Shown: one piece after another, positions 38,241 through 47,467 of the stretch
Layout of the letters: each line of letters begins with the position of its first letter
Position numbering within the stretch: the first letter of the stretch is position 1
Source of the DNA: Paenibacillus sp. BK033
GTDB lineage: Bacteria > Bacillota > Bacilli > Paenibacillales > Paenibacillaceae
Length of the DNA: 64,000 nucleotides
Reading direction: 5' to 3'
Assembly: GCF_004345425.1 (NCBI RefSeq)
Contig: NZ_SLVP01000001.1
Coordinates: forward strand, 558,001 to 622,000
Translations under genes and position numbers: made by a program
The notes under the pieces: generated by a model
The model's database searches: none
Seen by the model: only the letters and a program-made list of their open reading frames with translations
What the model was told of the DNA's origin: nothing

Positions 38241-39812
38241 ATGATGAAGAAAAAATGGGGTCTGGCGCTGTCTAGCGTACTGGCAGCATCGATGATTCTC
38301 AGCGCATGCGGCAACAGCGGCAACAACGAAGCAGCTAGCAATAATGCAGGCAACAAAAACGGCAATGCGTCAACAAGCCCGGCTGCTGACGACAAGGTCG
38401 ACACATCCCAGGCGGTTAAGCTGAAGATGATCATGCTTGGACCAAAACCGGCCGATTATGATCAAGTATTTGGCGAAATCAACAAGCAGCTTCAGGAAAA
38501 AGTAAACGCAACCTTGGATACGGAGTTCCTCGACTGGTCCGACTGGTCGCAGAAGTATCCGCTAAAGTTCGCGGCAGGCGAAGACTTCGACCTTATTTAT
38601 ACCTCGAACTGGGCGCAGTACAACCAGCAGGCGCTTAAGGGCGGCTTCCTCGAGCTGACGGACGATCTGCTCGAGAAATACATGCCGCAGACTTGGGCTG
38701 CCATGCCTAAAGTGAAGTGGGACCAAGCCAAAATTAATGGCAAAGTGTACATGGTGCCGCAAAACCAAAACACCGAATTTACCGACAAGCTTATTTTGTA
38801 CCGCGGCGATCTGCTCGAGAAATACAACCTGCAGCCGATTAATAGCCCAGAGACCTACAAGGCATATCTGGAAGCGGTAGCGAAGAACGAGAAAGGCATC
38901 ACGCCATACGGTCTCGAAGCTAGCGATTCCAAAACGCATAACCTGGACAAGCAGCTTTTGCTGCAGAAGAATGGCTGGAACATGCTCGGCGATGTACCGC
39001 TCGCTTATAAAGTAGACGATCCAAAAGGTCAAGTATTCAATATCTATGATACGCCTGAGTTTAAAGATCTGCTTGCTTATTACAAAGAGCTCGCCGACAA
39101 TGGCGGCTGGTCGCGCAACGCCTTGACTAACAAAGGCGATACAACAGGCGATTTCAAGGCGGGCAAAGTAGCTTCGATGTCTCATAACGTAACGGCGCTT
39201 GGCGGTATCCTGGCAACCGTGAACAAAGATCATCCGGAATGGAAAGCGGCGCTTGCGGACTTGACTCCGGACAGCAAGAAATCGGAAGCGATTTCGACGC
39301 AAAACGGTGTTGCCGTGCATGCAACCTCCAAAAATCCGGAGCGTGCTCTGATGGTGCTCGACTTGCTTCAAAACGACAAGACGCTTCACGATTTGATCAT
39401 GTACGGTATTTCCGGTACGCATTACGAGCCGGTTGGCGATAACCAATACACCAAAACGGACAAATTCGGCGATTTCAACAGCTTCTCGAACTGGGCTTGG
39501 AACTCCCCGCTGAACCGTGTGGATACCATGTTCCCGCAAGCGGCGCAGGACGTTCAGAAGAAATGGTCGGCACAAGTGTACCACTACCCGCTTGAAACGT
39601 TCGTTTTTGATAACTCGAAAGTACTGAACGAAGTAACAAACGTCGGCAACGTAATGATGCGCTACGGCGTGCCTTTGGAATACGGTCTGATTCCGGATAC
39701 GGCGAAAGGTCTCGACACGCTGCAGAAACAGCTGAAAGCAGCCGGCATCGACAAAATTCAAGCTGAACTGCAAAGTCAAATTGACGCTTTCCTGGCTAAC
39801 CAAGCTAAGTAA
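38241..39812 (+). CDS. Sugar ABC transporter binding lipoprotein
   Basis: A 523-residue extracellular binding protein (family 1-type, LplA/YtcQ-like). The signal peptide ends AASMILSACGNSG (lipobox LSAC) followed by an Asn/Gly/Ser-rich linker. The mature domain includes GEDFDLIYTSNW and VPQNQNTEFTDKLILYRGDL, as in oligosaccharide-binding lipoproteins. Two adjacent ATG codons (38241, 38244) follow AAGGGGGAAGG. A strong hairpin directly after the stop probably lets this gene be expressed more highly than the enzymes downstream. Confidence 0.94.
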   Translation: MMKKKWGLALSSVLAASMILSACGNSGNNEAASNNAGNKNGNASTSPAADDKVDTSQAVKLKMIMLGPKPADYDQVFGEINKQLQEKVNATLDTEFLDWSDWSQKYPLKFAAGEDFDLIYTSNWAQYNQQALKGGFLELTDDLLEKYMPQTWAAMPKVKWDQAKINGKVYMVPQNQNTEFTDKLILYRGDLLEKYNLQPINSPETYKAYLEAVAKNEKGITPYGLEASDSKTHNLDKQLLLQKNGWNMLGDVPLAYKVDDPKGQVFNIYDTPEFKDLLAYYKELADNGGWSRNALTNKGDTTGDFKAGKVASMSHNVTALGGILATVNKDHPEWKAALADLTPDSKKSEAISTQNGVAVHATSKNPERALMVLDLLQNDKTLHDLIMYGISGTHYEPVGDNQYTKTDKFGDFNSFSNWAWNSPLNRVDTMFPQAAQDVQKKWSAQVYHYPLETFVFDNSKVLNEVTNVGNVMMRYGVPLEYGLIPDTAKGLDTLQKQLKAAGIDKIQAELQSQIDAFLANQAK

Positions 39813-39829
39813 GGACAAGATGCTCAATC

Positions 39830-39867
39830 AAACAGGATGCAAAGCGCTGGCGCTTTGCATCCTGTTT
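39830..39867. terminator. Hairpin between binding-protein gene and enzyme genes
   Basis: An 18-base perfect inverted repeat, AAACAGGATGCAAAGCGC and its complement, separated by only two bases, followed by TGTTTCTT. It may act as a partial terminator or a 3' mRNA stabiliser. Confidence 0.75.
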
Positions 39868-39896
39868 CTTGCAGGAGAGAATGGAGGACTGGCGAA

Positions 39897-42125
39897 ATGA
39901 GAGAAGAAACAGTGAAATCCGATATTACGGTAGTTGGAGGAGGATTGGCCGGCGTATGCGCGGCTATTGCTGCCGCCCGTCTTGGACAAACGGTATCGCT
40001 TGTCCAGAACCGTCCTGTTCTCGGCGGCAATTCTAGCAGCGAGGTCAGGGTTTGGGTATGCGGCGCGACCGGTCACGGGGTAAACCGTTACGCCAGGGAG
40101 ACCGGCATTATGGGCGAGTTGTTCGTAGAGAACCAGTATCGGAACAAAGAGGGCAATCCGTATCTGTGGGATTTGGTCGTGCTCGAGAAGGTGCGGGCGG
40201 AATCCAATATCCGTCTGTTTCTGAATACCGATGTTCATGAGGTTGAAGCATATGGCGACAAGGAGAACCGGGTTATTCGATCCGCAACCGGCTGGATGAT
40301 GGGCTCGGAGCGACGGATTGTCTTTGAAAGCGAATATTTCCTTGATTGTACGGGCGACGGACTGCTCGGGTTCCTTGCAGGCGCCGAGTTCCGGATTGGA
40401 CGGGAGGCGCGTTCGGAGTTTAATGAAGAATGGGCACCTGAAATCGCGGACGATATTACGCTCGGCAGCACCATTCTGTTCTATACGAAGGATGCGGGCA
40501 AGCCGGTCAAATATATCGCTCCAAGCTTTGCAAAGGATATTACGAAGACAACGCTTCCGATGAAGCGCGTCATCCGAAGCGGCGATTCGGGCTGCGACTA
40601 TTGGTGGATCGAATTCGGCGGCGAGCTTGACACGGTAACCGAAAACGAGGCTATCCGTGACGAGCTGTGGTCGGTTATTTACGGTATTTGGGATTATATC
40701 AAGAACTCCGGCAAATTCGACGCCGATCATATGACGCTGGAATGGGTCGGAGCGCTTCCTGGCAAACGCGAATACCGCCGGTTTGTCGGCGATTATATAT
40801 TGAACCAGAATGATATTATTGCCCAGACCCGTTTCGAAGACGGTGTGGCGTTCGGCGGCTGGTCGATTGACCTTCACCCGCCGCAGGGGATGTATTCCCT
40901 CGAAGGCGGCTCCAAGCATATGCACCCGGATGGTATTTATACGATTCCTTTCCGATCGCTATATTCCCGCAACGTAAGCAACCTGCTGTTTGCCGGACGC
41001 AATATAAGCGCATCACACGTGGCATTCGGCACAACAAGGGTGATGGCTACATGCGCCGCGATAGGCGAGGCGGCCGGTACCGGCGCAGCTTTATGCGTGC
41101 AAAAAGGCGTAACGCCTAGAACGTTATACCGCGAGCACCTGCAGGATCTGCGCCAAACCCTGCTGAAAAGCGACGCTTCGGTTATCGGCTATTCCAACGA
41201 GGATCATGAGGATCTGGCCCGTAAGGCCCGCGTAACCGCTTCGAGCGAATGGAAGCAGCTTGCCTTGGAAGCAGGCAAGGATACCTACCTTCTGGATAAG
41301 GACATTGCGTTAATCGTCCCGCTAGAACCGGGTATGGACGCTATTTCGTTCCTTGTTAACAGCGGGGAAAAGACCGAGCTCACCGCCGAGCTGTGGAATA
41401 CGGGGCGCGAGGAGCGTTACATCCCAAGCAGACAGATCGCCGTGGCCAGCGTTAAGATCGAAGCGGGAGAAGGGCAGTGGATCCGCTTCCCGCTCACTTG
41501 GTACCCGGACCGTCCACAGAACGGTTTCGTTATATTGCGGGAGAACCCGCTTGTTTCCGTCCAGATGGCAGCTCGCCCTCAAACCGGAATGATCATGCTT
41601 GAGAATCGCAGCAAGGAAGAAAAGAAGCCGGATGCCGTTAAGGTATGGGCTCAACAGCGCGTCTTTCGTAAGCTGCCGGCCATTCGCGTCGAACCGGAGA
41701 CAACGGCTTTCTCACCTGAGAAAGCAATTGACGGGGTAACCCGCCCTTATGGCGGACCGCATATGTGGCTGTCCGAACCGATCATGGAAGGCCGCGAGGA
41801 ATGGTTGCAGCTGACCTGGCCGGTACAAATTGTTGCGGGTGAAATTCACGTGACTTTTAATGATGATGTTAATGTAGACCTTATTAATCTGCATCATCAT
41901 GAAACCCCGTTTCAAGTCATGCCCGAGCTGGTGAAAGACTATCGCATTGAAGCGCTGGCCGGAGGAGAATGGATCGAAATCACGCGCGGACAAAGCAACC
42001 GCGTGAGGAAGGTTGTTCATACGCTGGACCAGACGATTGTCACTAACCAAATCCGAATTGTGGTGGAATCAACAAACGGCAGCCCGCATGCCGAAATTAT
42101 TGAATTGCGCGTTTATGAATATTAA
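39897..42125 (+). CDS. FAD-dependent oxidoreductase with C-terminal galactose-binding-like domain
   Basis: A 742-residue protein. Residues about 8-430 form a FAD_oxidored (PF12831-type) domain with the ADP-binding VVGGGLAGVCAAIAAARLG, then LGGNSSSEVRVWVCGATG and the C-terminal FAD motif NLLFAGRNISASHVAFGTTR. Residues about 590-742 resemble a discoidin (F5/8 type C) domain (ATTAFSPEKAIDGVTRPYGG-type segment, IRIVVESTNGSPHAEIIELR). No signal peptide, so cytoplasmic. Such proteins recur in bacterial glycan loci, but their reaction is not established; sugar oxidation is plausible. ATG 39897 follows GGAGGA. It is co-transcribed with the rhamnosidase-like gene. Confidence 0.88.
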   Translation: MREETVKSDITVVGGGLAGVCAAIAAARLGQTVSLVQNRPVLGGNSSSEVRVWVCGATGHGVNRYARETGIMGELFVENQYRNKEGNPYLWDLVVLEKVRAESNIRLFLNTDVHEVEAYGDKENRVIRSATGWMMGSERRIVFESEYFLDCTGDGLLGFLAGAEFRIGREARSEFNEEWAPEIADDITLGSTILFYTKDAGKPVKYIAPSFAKDITKTTLPMKRVIRSGDSGCDYWWIEFGGELDTVTENEAIRDELWSVIYGIWDYIKNSGKFDADHMTLEWVGALPGKREYRRFVGDYILNQNDIIAQTRFEDGVAFGGWSIDLHPPQGMYSLEGGSKHMHPDGIYTIPFRSLYSRNVSNLLFAGRNISASHVAFGTTRVMATCAAIGEAAGTGAALCVQKGVTPRTLYREHLQDLRQTLLKSDASVIGYSNEDHEDLARKARVTASSEWKQLALEAGKDTYLLDKDIALIVPLEPGMDAISFLVNSGEKTELTAELWNTGREERYIPSRQIAVASVKIEAGEGQWIRFPLTWYPDRPQNGFVILRENPLVSVQMAARPQTGMIMLENRSKEEKKPDAVKVWAQQRVFRKLPAIRVEPETTAFSPEKAIDGVTRPYGGPHMWLSEPIMEGREEWLQLTWPVQIVAGEIHVTFNDDVNVDLINLHHHETPFQVMPELVKDYRIEALAGGEWIEITRGQSNRVRKVVHTLDQTIVTNQIRIVVESTNGSPHAEIIELRVYEY

Positions 42126-42144
42126 ATGAAAGCAGGTGCATAAG

Positions 42145-44583
42145 GTGGGTCTTGCACGATTTGTTCGAAAGCATCCATCCGTATGGGAATGGGGGCAGAG
42201 CACAAGCATTATCTGGCATCCTGCGGAAGTTGAGAATCATTACGAGCATCCTTATCAATCCTTTTGCTATTTTCGCAAAAGCTTTTCATTAGATCAGGAT
42301 GAAGCCGTAACAGGCAAGCTGAGTATATTTGCCGATTCTCGGTATATCTTATACGTGAACGGAATATACGCGGGAAGAGGACCTTGCCGGAGCGATCCCC
42401 GCTGGCAGTATGTCGATGAGCTGGACGTTACGGGGCTGCTTAACGCCGGAACGAACACGATAGCGGTTATGGTCTTGTATTACGGTTACGGGACGGGGCA
42501 ATCCATTGACCGCATTCCTGCATTGGCCGCGGAGCTGAAGGTTACTCTCCCGGAGCAGGAAAATGTAATCATCGGAACCGATTCCTCCTGGGTTTGCCGT
42601 CTGTCTGATGCTTACGATTCCCGCTCTCCGCGGATAAACGGCTGTCAGGGACCCATTGAAGTTTATGATGCCAGGCAAGAACCCGAAGGCTGGCATCTGC
42701 CGGGCTTTGACGAGGAGGGATGGCAGAAAGCCAAGACGCGCGGAATCGGTTTATCGCCTTTCTGGAACTTCGGAAGGAGACCGATTCCTCTCATGGAAGA
42801 GAAGGAGTTGGATGCTCTCAGGCTGGTAAGCCGGGGTAGCGTCCGCCAGCTTGCGGAACCTTCGGGAAGACTGCATCTGGATATCATCGAAGAAACAAAA
42901 AATATGAAAATCAATCTCTTATCCTCAACTCCGTACAACATCTCGTCGAAGCAGGCTTCACATGGCGAGTTTGAGGTGCTGACCTATGATTTTGGCAAGA
43001 TTGAGCCAGGCTATCTTCAGCTGGATGTAACGGGAACAGACGGTACAATCGTTGATATTGTCTATGCCGAAGAGCTGTGGAAGGGCAAGGCGCTTCTTAA
43101 CGTCAATAATAACCGTTCCATTGACAGGTTTATTCTTAAAGAGGGCTGGCAGCGGCTCGAGGTCCGGTTCGGCTGGAAAGCATGCCGCTTTGTCCAGTTA
43201 AGAATAAGACATGCCGATTCCCGTTCGATTATGCTGCATCGCGTTGGAATGCGAACTCGCAAATATCCGATTGATCAACCCGCCGTCTTCCAGTGCAGCG
43301 ATGAGCGGCTCCAGAAAATCTGGGACATCTCCGAGCATACGATCCGGATTTGCATGCAGGATGCCTTCGTCGATTCACCAAGCCGAGAGCAGCAGCAATG
43401 GATGGGAGACGGGCGTTGGCAAGGGCTGTATCAGACCTATTATTCCGGTGACGGAAGGCTGCACCGCAAGCTGCTGGAGCAGGTCGGACAATCGCAGGAC
43501 TGGCAGGGCATGACGGCCCAGCGTTATCCGGACGGCCATCACAATTATCCGCCGATCCCTTCCTTCTGCCTGCATTGGGTTAGTTCTTTTAACGAGTATA
43601 TGGATGCTTACGGGGATGACGGGCTGCTCATCGAATGGTGGCCCAATATCGTTCAGGCGCTCCGCTGGTTCTCGGGCTTCGAGAACCGGGAGGGGTTGCT
43701 GGAAAACGTCCCTTATTGGGCCTATATAGACGCCGGCGAAGCGCCGCTTGGCCGGTGGCCGGATGTAGAGCGGGGGGGAATCGTAACCTCGCTGAATCTG
43801 CTCTATTTGGAAGCGATGCAAAACGCCGCGAAATACGCCAGACTTGTCGACGATCGGGAAGCCGAGGCCTATTACAGGAAAGCCGCAGGCAGCCTGGCTA
43901 ACAGTATTCGGCAATATTTATGGTTGCCGGACAGCGGCGCATATACGGAGTGCCTCGTAAACGGTGAAGCCAGCCGCTTCTATAGCGAATCAGCCAACGC
44001 CTTGGCCCTGCTTGTTCTGCATGAGGCGGGAGATGAACACAGTGAAACGATCTACAGGTCAGTGTTCGCTCCGGAAGCGGACGGGATATCGATTAAGGCA
44101 AGCCCCTTCTTTATGACGGTTGTGTACAGGGCTCTCATGAAGCTTATGCGGGAAGACCGTATGCTTGAGCTGGTGAGAGAGCGATACGGCAGGATGATTG
44201 ATGCCGGCGCTGCTTCGGTATGGGAATGGTGGGATTTATTTTACGGGAACGAGCATAAGGAAGATATTTCCTTTAGTTCCGCCTGCCATGCATGGGGCAG
44301 TATGCCGGTCTATATGTTTCTTCATAGCATCCTTGGCATTCAGCCTTCGGAAGCCAATAAGAGGGTAGTTATCATACAGCCAAAGCTGCCGAAAGATTTA
44401 ATGTGGGCGGCAGGCTCTATTCCAACAACATTTGGGCCTTTGGCGGTTCGGGTGGAACGGCTTTTGACAGCATTGGATACAGGTTGCCTAGAAATAACCG
44501 TACCGCAAGGAGTCAAGGCTATATGCGGAGATGTCGTTTACGGTCAAGGCAAACACGTAATCGATAATTGGATATTTCATTAA
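42145..44583 (+). CDS. GH78-like alpha-L-rhamnosidase
   Basis: About 812 residues. N-terminal beta-sandwich domains (about 1-370) include SFCYFRKSFSL and ADSRYILYVNGIYAGRGPCR, the usual rhamnosidase Bac_rhamnosid_N features. The (alpha/alpha)6 barrel (about 380-730) has the GH78 acid region DAFVDSPSREQQQWMGD and the base region GAASVWEWWD with the following SSACHAWGS. The C-terminal beta domain ends the protein. No signal peptide, so it cleaves imported oligosaccharides in the cytoplasm. I prefer GTG 42145 (AGGTG 6 bases upstream); GTG 42136 is an alternative. It ends the operon, before a strong terminator. Confidence 0.9.
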   Translation: MGLARFVRKHPSVWEWGQSTSIIWHPAEVENHYEHPYQSFCYFRKSFSLDQDEAVTGKLSIFADSRYILYVNGIYAGRGPCRSDPRWQYVDELDVTGLLNAGTNTIAVMVLYYGYGTGQSIDRIPALAAELKVTLPEQENVIIGTDSSWVCRLSDAYDSRSPRINGCQGPIEVYDARQEPEGWHLPGFDEEGWQKAKTRGIGLSPFWNFGRRPIPLMEEKELDALRLVSRGSVRQLAEPSGRLHLDIIEETKNMKINLLSSTPYNISSKQASHGEFEVLTYDFGKIEPGYLQLDVTGTDGTIVDIVYAEELWKGKALLNVNNNRSIDRFILKEGWQRLEVRFGWKACRFVQLRIRHADSRSIMLHRVGMRTRKYPIDQPAVFQCSDERLQKIWDISEHTIRICMQDAFVDSPSREQQQWMGDGRWQGLYQTYYSGDGRLHRKLLEQVGQSQDWQGMTAQRYPDGHHNYPPIPSFCLHWVSSFNEYMDAYGDDGLLIEWWPNIVQALRWFSGFENREGLLENVPYWAYIDAGEAPLGRWPDVERGGIVTSLNLLYLEAMQNAAKYARLVDDREAEAYYRKAAGSLANSIRQYLWLPDSGAYTECLVNGEASRFYSESANALALLVLHEAGDEHSETIYRSVFAPEADGISIKASPFFMTVVYRALMKLMREDRMLELVRERYGRMIDAGAASVWEWWDLFYGNEHKEDISFSSACHAWGSMPVYMFLHSILGIQPSEANKRVVIIQPKLPKDLMWAAGSIPTTFGPLAVRVERLLTALDTGCLEITVPQGVKAICGDVVYGQGKHVIDNWIFH

Positions 44584-44608
44584 GACCTAAGACGAATATA
44601 ATTTTCCG

Positions 44609-44638
44609 TCAGCCCGAATAACGGGCTGGCTTTTTTTT
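44609..44638 (+). terminator. Terminator of the rhamnosidase operon
   Basis: Stem AGCCCG / CGGGCT with a 5-base loop, then eight T. Confidence 0.93.
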
Positions 44639-44681
44639 GCGCAAACGGCATGAAAACTAGAAATTGCTACAACTTTTACTG

Positions 44682-44742
44682 TCGAAACGGTTTCGAATCG
44701 GGGTGAGCCATGCTACAATGTAGGCAAGTAAACCGCTTTACT
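44682..44742 (+). promoter_or_regulatory. Promoter bracketed by two LacI/CcpA-like palindromes
   Basis: TCGAAACGGTTTCGA (44682-44696) is a perfect palindrome whose right half forms the -35 (TTTCGA). TACAAT at 44714-44719 is the -10, spacer 17. AGTAAACCGCTTTACT (44727-44742) is a near-perfect palindrome just after the start site. Both have the C-G centre of LacI/CcpA operators. A LacI-family gene lies at 57485 in the same locus. Confidence 0.65.
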
Positions 44743-44805
44743 CATTTAGGCTGATGATTGTGATAACGCTTACATTGCAGAGTCGGGCGTGGCAGGAGGA
44801 AAAAC

Positions 44806-47097
44806 ATGCTCAAGCTGAACAATTGGTATATACGACTGCTCGTTTCCTATTTTCCGATCCTGGTGCTGACCGTATCCATGATCATTTTCTTGTCTTTTAT
44901 CGCAGTAAATGAAATATCCCGGTCCGAGATGGCCAAGGCTGACCGGATTACGACCGGATATGTCGTAGACAGCGTGGAACGGTCCATTCACGAAGTGGAA
45001 TTTAATGTGCTGGGAGAGGTCGAGTCGAACAAGAGCTATGCGGCTTATTTGAACGGCTCGTCCGAATCCACGACGATCAAATATAACGTGGTTCACAGTT
45101 TGCGGTCGCTGATCGAGGATAACGATCTGGTCGAATCGATTTACTTATACAGGAAGTCGGATAATATTGTACTGACGTCGAGCGGCGAGACCGAATTGTC
45201 CGAGTTTGGCGACCGGGACTTCCTGAGCAAGGCGGAGGAATCCCGCGAGTACAAGGGCTGGTCGGCAAGCCGCGAATTTAAGGAATACGACGGCTTGAAG
45301 CCGGTAAAAGTCATTTCGATGTACAAGGAGACGCCGCTTCCTTTCGGCAAGGACGGCATTCTCGTCATTAACATCAATCTCTACAATGTCGGGCAGATGA
45401 TCGGAAGCATGACCAACCATCAGGTATCGTTCATGCGAATTACCGATGCGGCGAAGCAGCCCGTGTACCCGGGGGATGACGGCTCGGCCTCGGGCGGCAA
45501 CGTGCTGACTACGATTACCTCGCAGCCGCTTGGATGGATCTTCGAGAGCGGTCTTCAAGCCGGTCATTTGATGAGCTGGGTATCGGTTGTCTCGTATGTA
45601 TGGGTCATTATCGCCGTTCTGACGTTTGGAGCTGCCATTGTTTATATTATTTGGGTTACCCGGCGAAATTATAAGCCGATCAGACTCATGATGAACCGGA
45701 TTCAAGCGCTGCACCTGCGGGGGAGCGACGGCACGGCGGTAAAGCTGGATGATCTGACGATGATTGACCGCGCGCTCGAGAATCTTATCGTTCAATCGCG
45801 CGATCACGAGAAGGAGCAGCGCGAAAGCGTCGTGCTTCAGCGCAGACAGCTGTTTAACGAGTTAATAAGCGGACAGCGCAGCGATCAGTTGATGGAACGG
45901 CTTCGCAGGCTGAAGCTTTTGCCGGATAAGGGACGATTCGCGGTTATGGTCGTCAAGCTGAACAAGTACGAGGAATTCCAGGCGGATAATACGCTTCATG
46001 AGCAGAATGTATTAAAGTTCGCGCTCGGCAACGTGATGCAGGAGCTGGCGAATAACGAAGGCCTGCAAGGCTGGGGAGAATGGTCGGCATCCGACCGGAT
46101 TACGTTCGTATTCGCATCCGCTGAAGGAGCTGCCGTAACGGAGATGCTGAATCAGCTTCGCCGGACCGCCATCGTGGCAAGGGAATGGGTAGAGGGGCAT
46201 TTGCGCTTTAATCTTTCCCTCGGCATTGGCTCAATCGTTGAGGACTGGAACGGAATCGGAGGCTCCTATCGCAAAGCGCTGAACGGCATGGAATATCAAT
46301 TCGCCATCGGCCGGGATGCGGTTACGTTCAGCGGGGATATCCCTCAGGATCAACCGCGCGGCATGTTTAATTACACGCAGCAATGCACCAATTGCGTGCA
46401 GGAATTCCGGCTGACCAATGAAGGCTGGCGGGATACGTTTGAGCAGCTGTTCAAGCATTTCGAGACGGATGTCATGAAAGACGAGGATATTTTATCGCTA
46501 ATCCAGCTTTTCCTGCAGATGCTGAGCCGCGAGCTGAAGGAGCTGTCGGATACGCTGAACGAATGCCTGGACGAGGCCCGGATTGCGGAGGTGCTCGCAG
46601 GTCTAAGAGGCGCGGCAACGCTTGGCGAGATGAAGGAACAGCTGTCGGATTATTTGGTGCAGGTCTATGATACCTATGTTGCGATGAGCCAGACCAAAGG
46701 CTATAAGACAATGATCACCGAGATTAGAGCTTATATCCAAGAGAACTTTGCCGATCCGGATTTGTCTCTCAAGCATTTAAGCGACAAGTTCGAAATATCC
46801 GGCAAATACGCCAGCCACTTGTTCAAGCTGGAGTACGATATGAAATTCGTCGATTTTCTCGTGCAGCTTCGGATGCAGCAGGCGGAGCGTCTGCTCGCCG
46901 AAACGGACGAGACGGTACAAAATATTGCCCTTCAGGTTGGTTATGCTAACTCTATAACGTTCGGACGGGTGTTCAAACGGCTGACCGGCGTAACGCCGGG
47001 CGAATTCCGCAAGCTGAAGATGCGCCCTTCCGCGGCTCTTATTGGCGCACAGGGCAATCGAGACGAGTCCATCGCGGATGATGAGGCTAACGATTAA
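44806..47097 (+). CDS. Membrane-bound AraC-family regulator (YtdP-like)
   Basis: A 763-residue one-component regulator. An N-terminal helix (LLVSYFPILVLTVSMIIFLS), an extracellular dCache-like sensing region (about 40-255), and a second helix (SVVSYVWVIIAVLTFGAAIV) precede a long cytoplasmic linker. The C-terminal AraC domain (about 640-740) has LKHLSDKFEISGKYASHLFK and VQNIALQVGYANSITFGRVF, ending GVTPGEFRKLK. B. subtilis YtdP, in the rhamnogalacturonan locus, has the same layout. GGCAGGAGG precedes the ATG. It probably activates the importer and enzyme genes that follow. Confidence 0.93.
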   Translation: MLKLNNWYIRLLVSYFPILVLTVSMIIFLSFIAVNEISRSEMAKADRITTGYVVDSVERSIHEVEFNVLGEVESNKSYAAYLNGSSESTTIKYNVVHSLRSLIEDNDLVESIYLYRKSDNIVLTSSGETELSEFGDRDFLSKAEESREYKGWSASREFKEYDGLKPVKVISMYKETPLPFGKDGILVININLYNVGQMIGSMTNHQVSFMRITDAAKQPVYPGDDGSASGGNVLTTITSQPLGWIFESGLQAGHLMSWVSVVSYVWVIIAVLTFGAAIVYIIWVTRRNYKPIRLMMNRIQALHLRGSDGTAVKLDDLTMIDRALENLIVQSRDHEKEQRESVVLQRRQLFNELISGQRSDQLMERLRRLKLLPDKGRFAVMVVKLNKYEEFQADNTLHEQNVLKFALGNVMQELANNEGLQGWGEWSASDRITFVFASAEGAAVTEMLNQLRRTAIVAREWVEGHLRFNLSLGIGSIVEDWNGIGGSYRKALNGMEYQFAIGRDAVTFSGDIPQDQPRGMFNYTQQCTNCVQEFRLTNEGWRDTFEQLFKHFETDVMKDEDILSLIQLFLQMLSRELKELSDTLNECLDEARIAEVLAGLRGAATLGEMKEQLSDYLVQVYDTYVAMSQTKGYKTMITEIRAYIQENFADPDLSLKHLSDKFEISGKYASHLFKLEYDMKFVDFLVQLRMQQAERLLAETDETVQNIALQVGYANSITFGRVFKRLTGVTPGEFRKLKMRPSAALIGAQGNRDESIADDEAND

Positions 47098-47105
47098 CGG
47101 ATTAA

Positions 47106-47157
47106 GACAGCGGCGTTCCGGATAAGCAATCTATTCGGACAGCCGCTGTCTTCTTTT
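47106..47157 (+). terminator. Terminator after the AraC regulator gene
   Basis: Stem GACAGCGGC / GCCGCTGTC with further TCCGGATA / TATTCGGA pairing inside, then TTCTTTT. It separates the regulator from the importer operon. Confidence 0.85.
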
Positions 47158-47467
47158 ATAATCACGGCTGTGCCGTCAGCCGGAACGCAAAAGTTTATCG
47201 CGGGAAACGGCTTTATTACGGGCTTTTTGCTATACGGTTTATGTCGGGAAAATGATTTATTCTAACCGCCGAAAGCCTTATAGGGCAAGGCATTGGCGGA
47301 ATGGTTTGCATCGCCGAAACTGGTTTATTGTCACTTTCCTGAAGTCCGTGCCATACTGAGGGCACTTCCCAAACACGGGCCGGCAGCGATGCATGTAAGC
47401 GTGTTCAATACATTACACCGGGTGCAGGAAGCAAATCGAAAAGGGATGAAAGAGGGGTTGGATTCGA
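47158..47467 (+). promoter_or_regulatory. Upstream region and candidate promoter of importer operon 2
   Basis: No gene is evident. A nested hairpin CCGCC / GGCGG with inner GCCTT / AAGGC spans 47266-47299. TTGTCA (47328-47333), 18 bases, and CATACT (47352-47357) form a candidate promoter, which leaves a leader of about 100 bases before the lipoprotein gene. Confidence 0.5.

Noticed and set aside
39828..40925. 365-residue minus-strand open frame opposite the FAD oxidoreductase
   Set aside because: Composition and lack of motifs mark it as a shadow; the plus-strand protein has clear FAD motifs.
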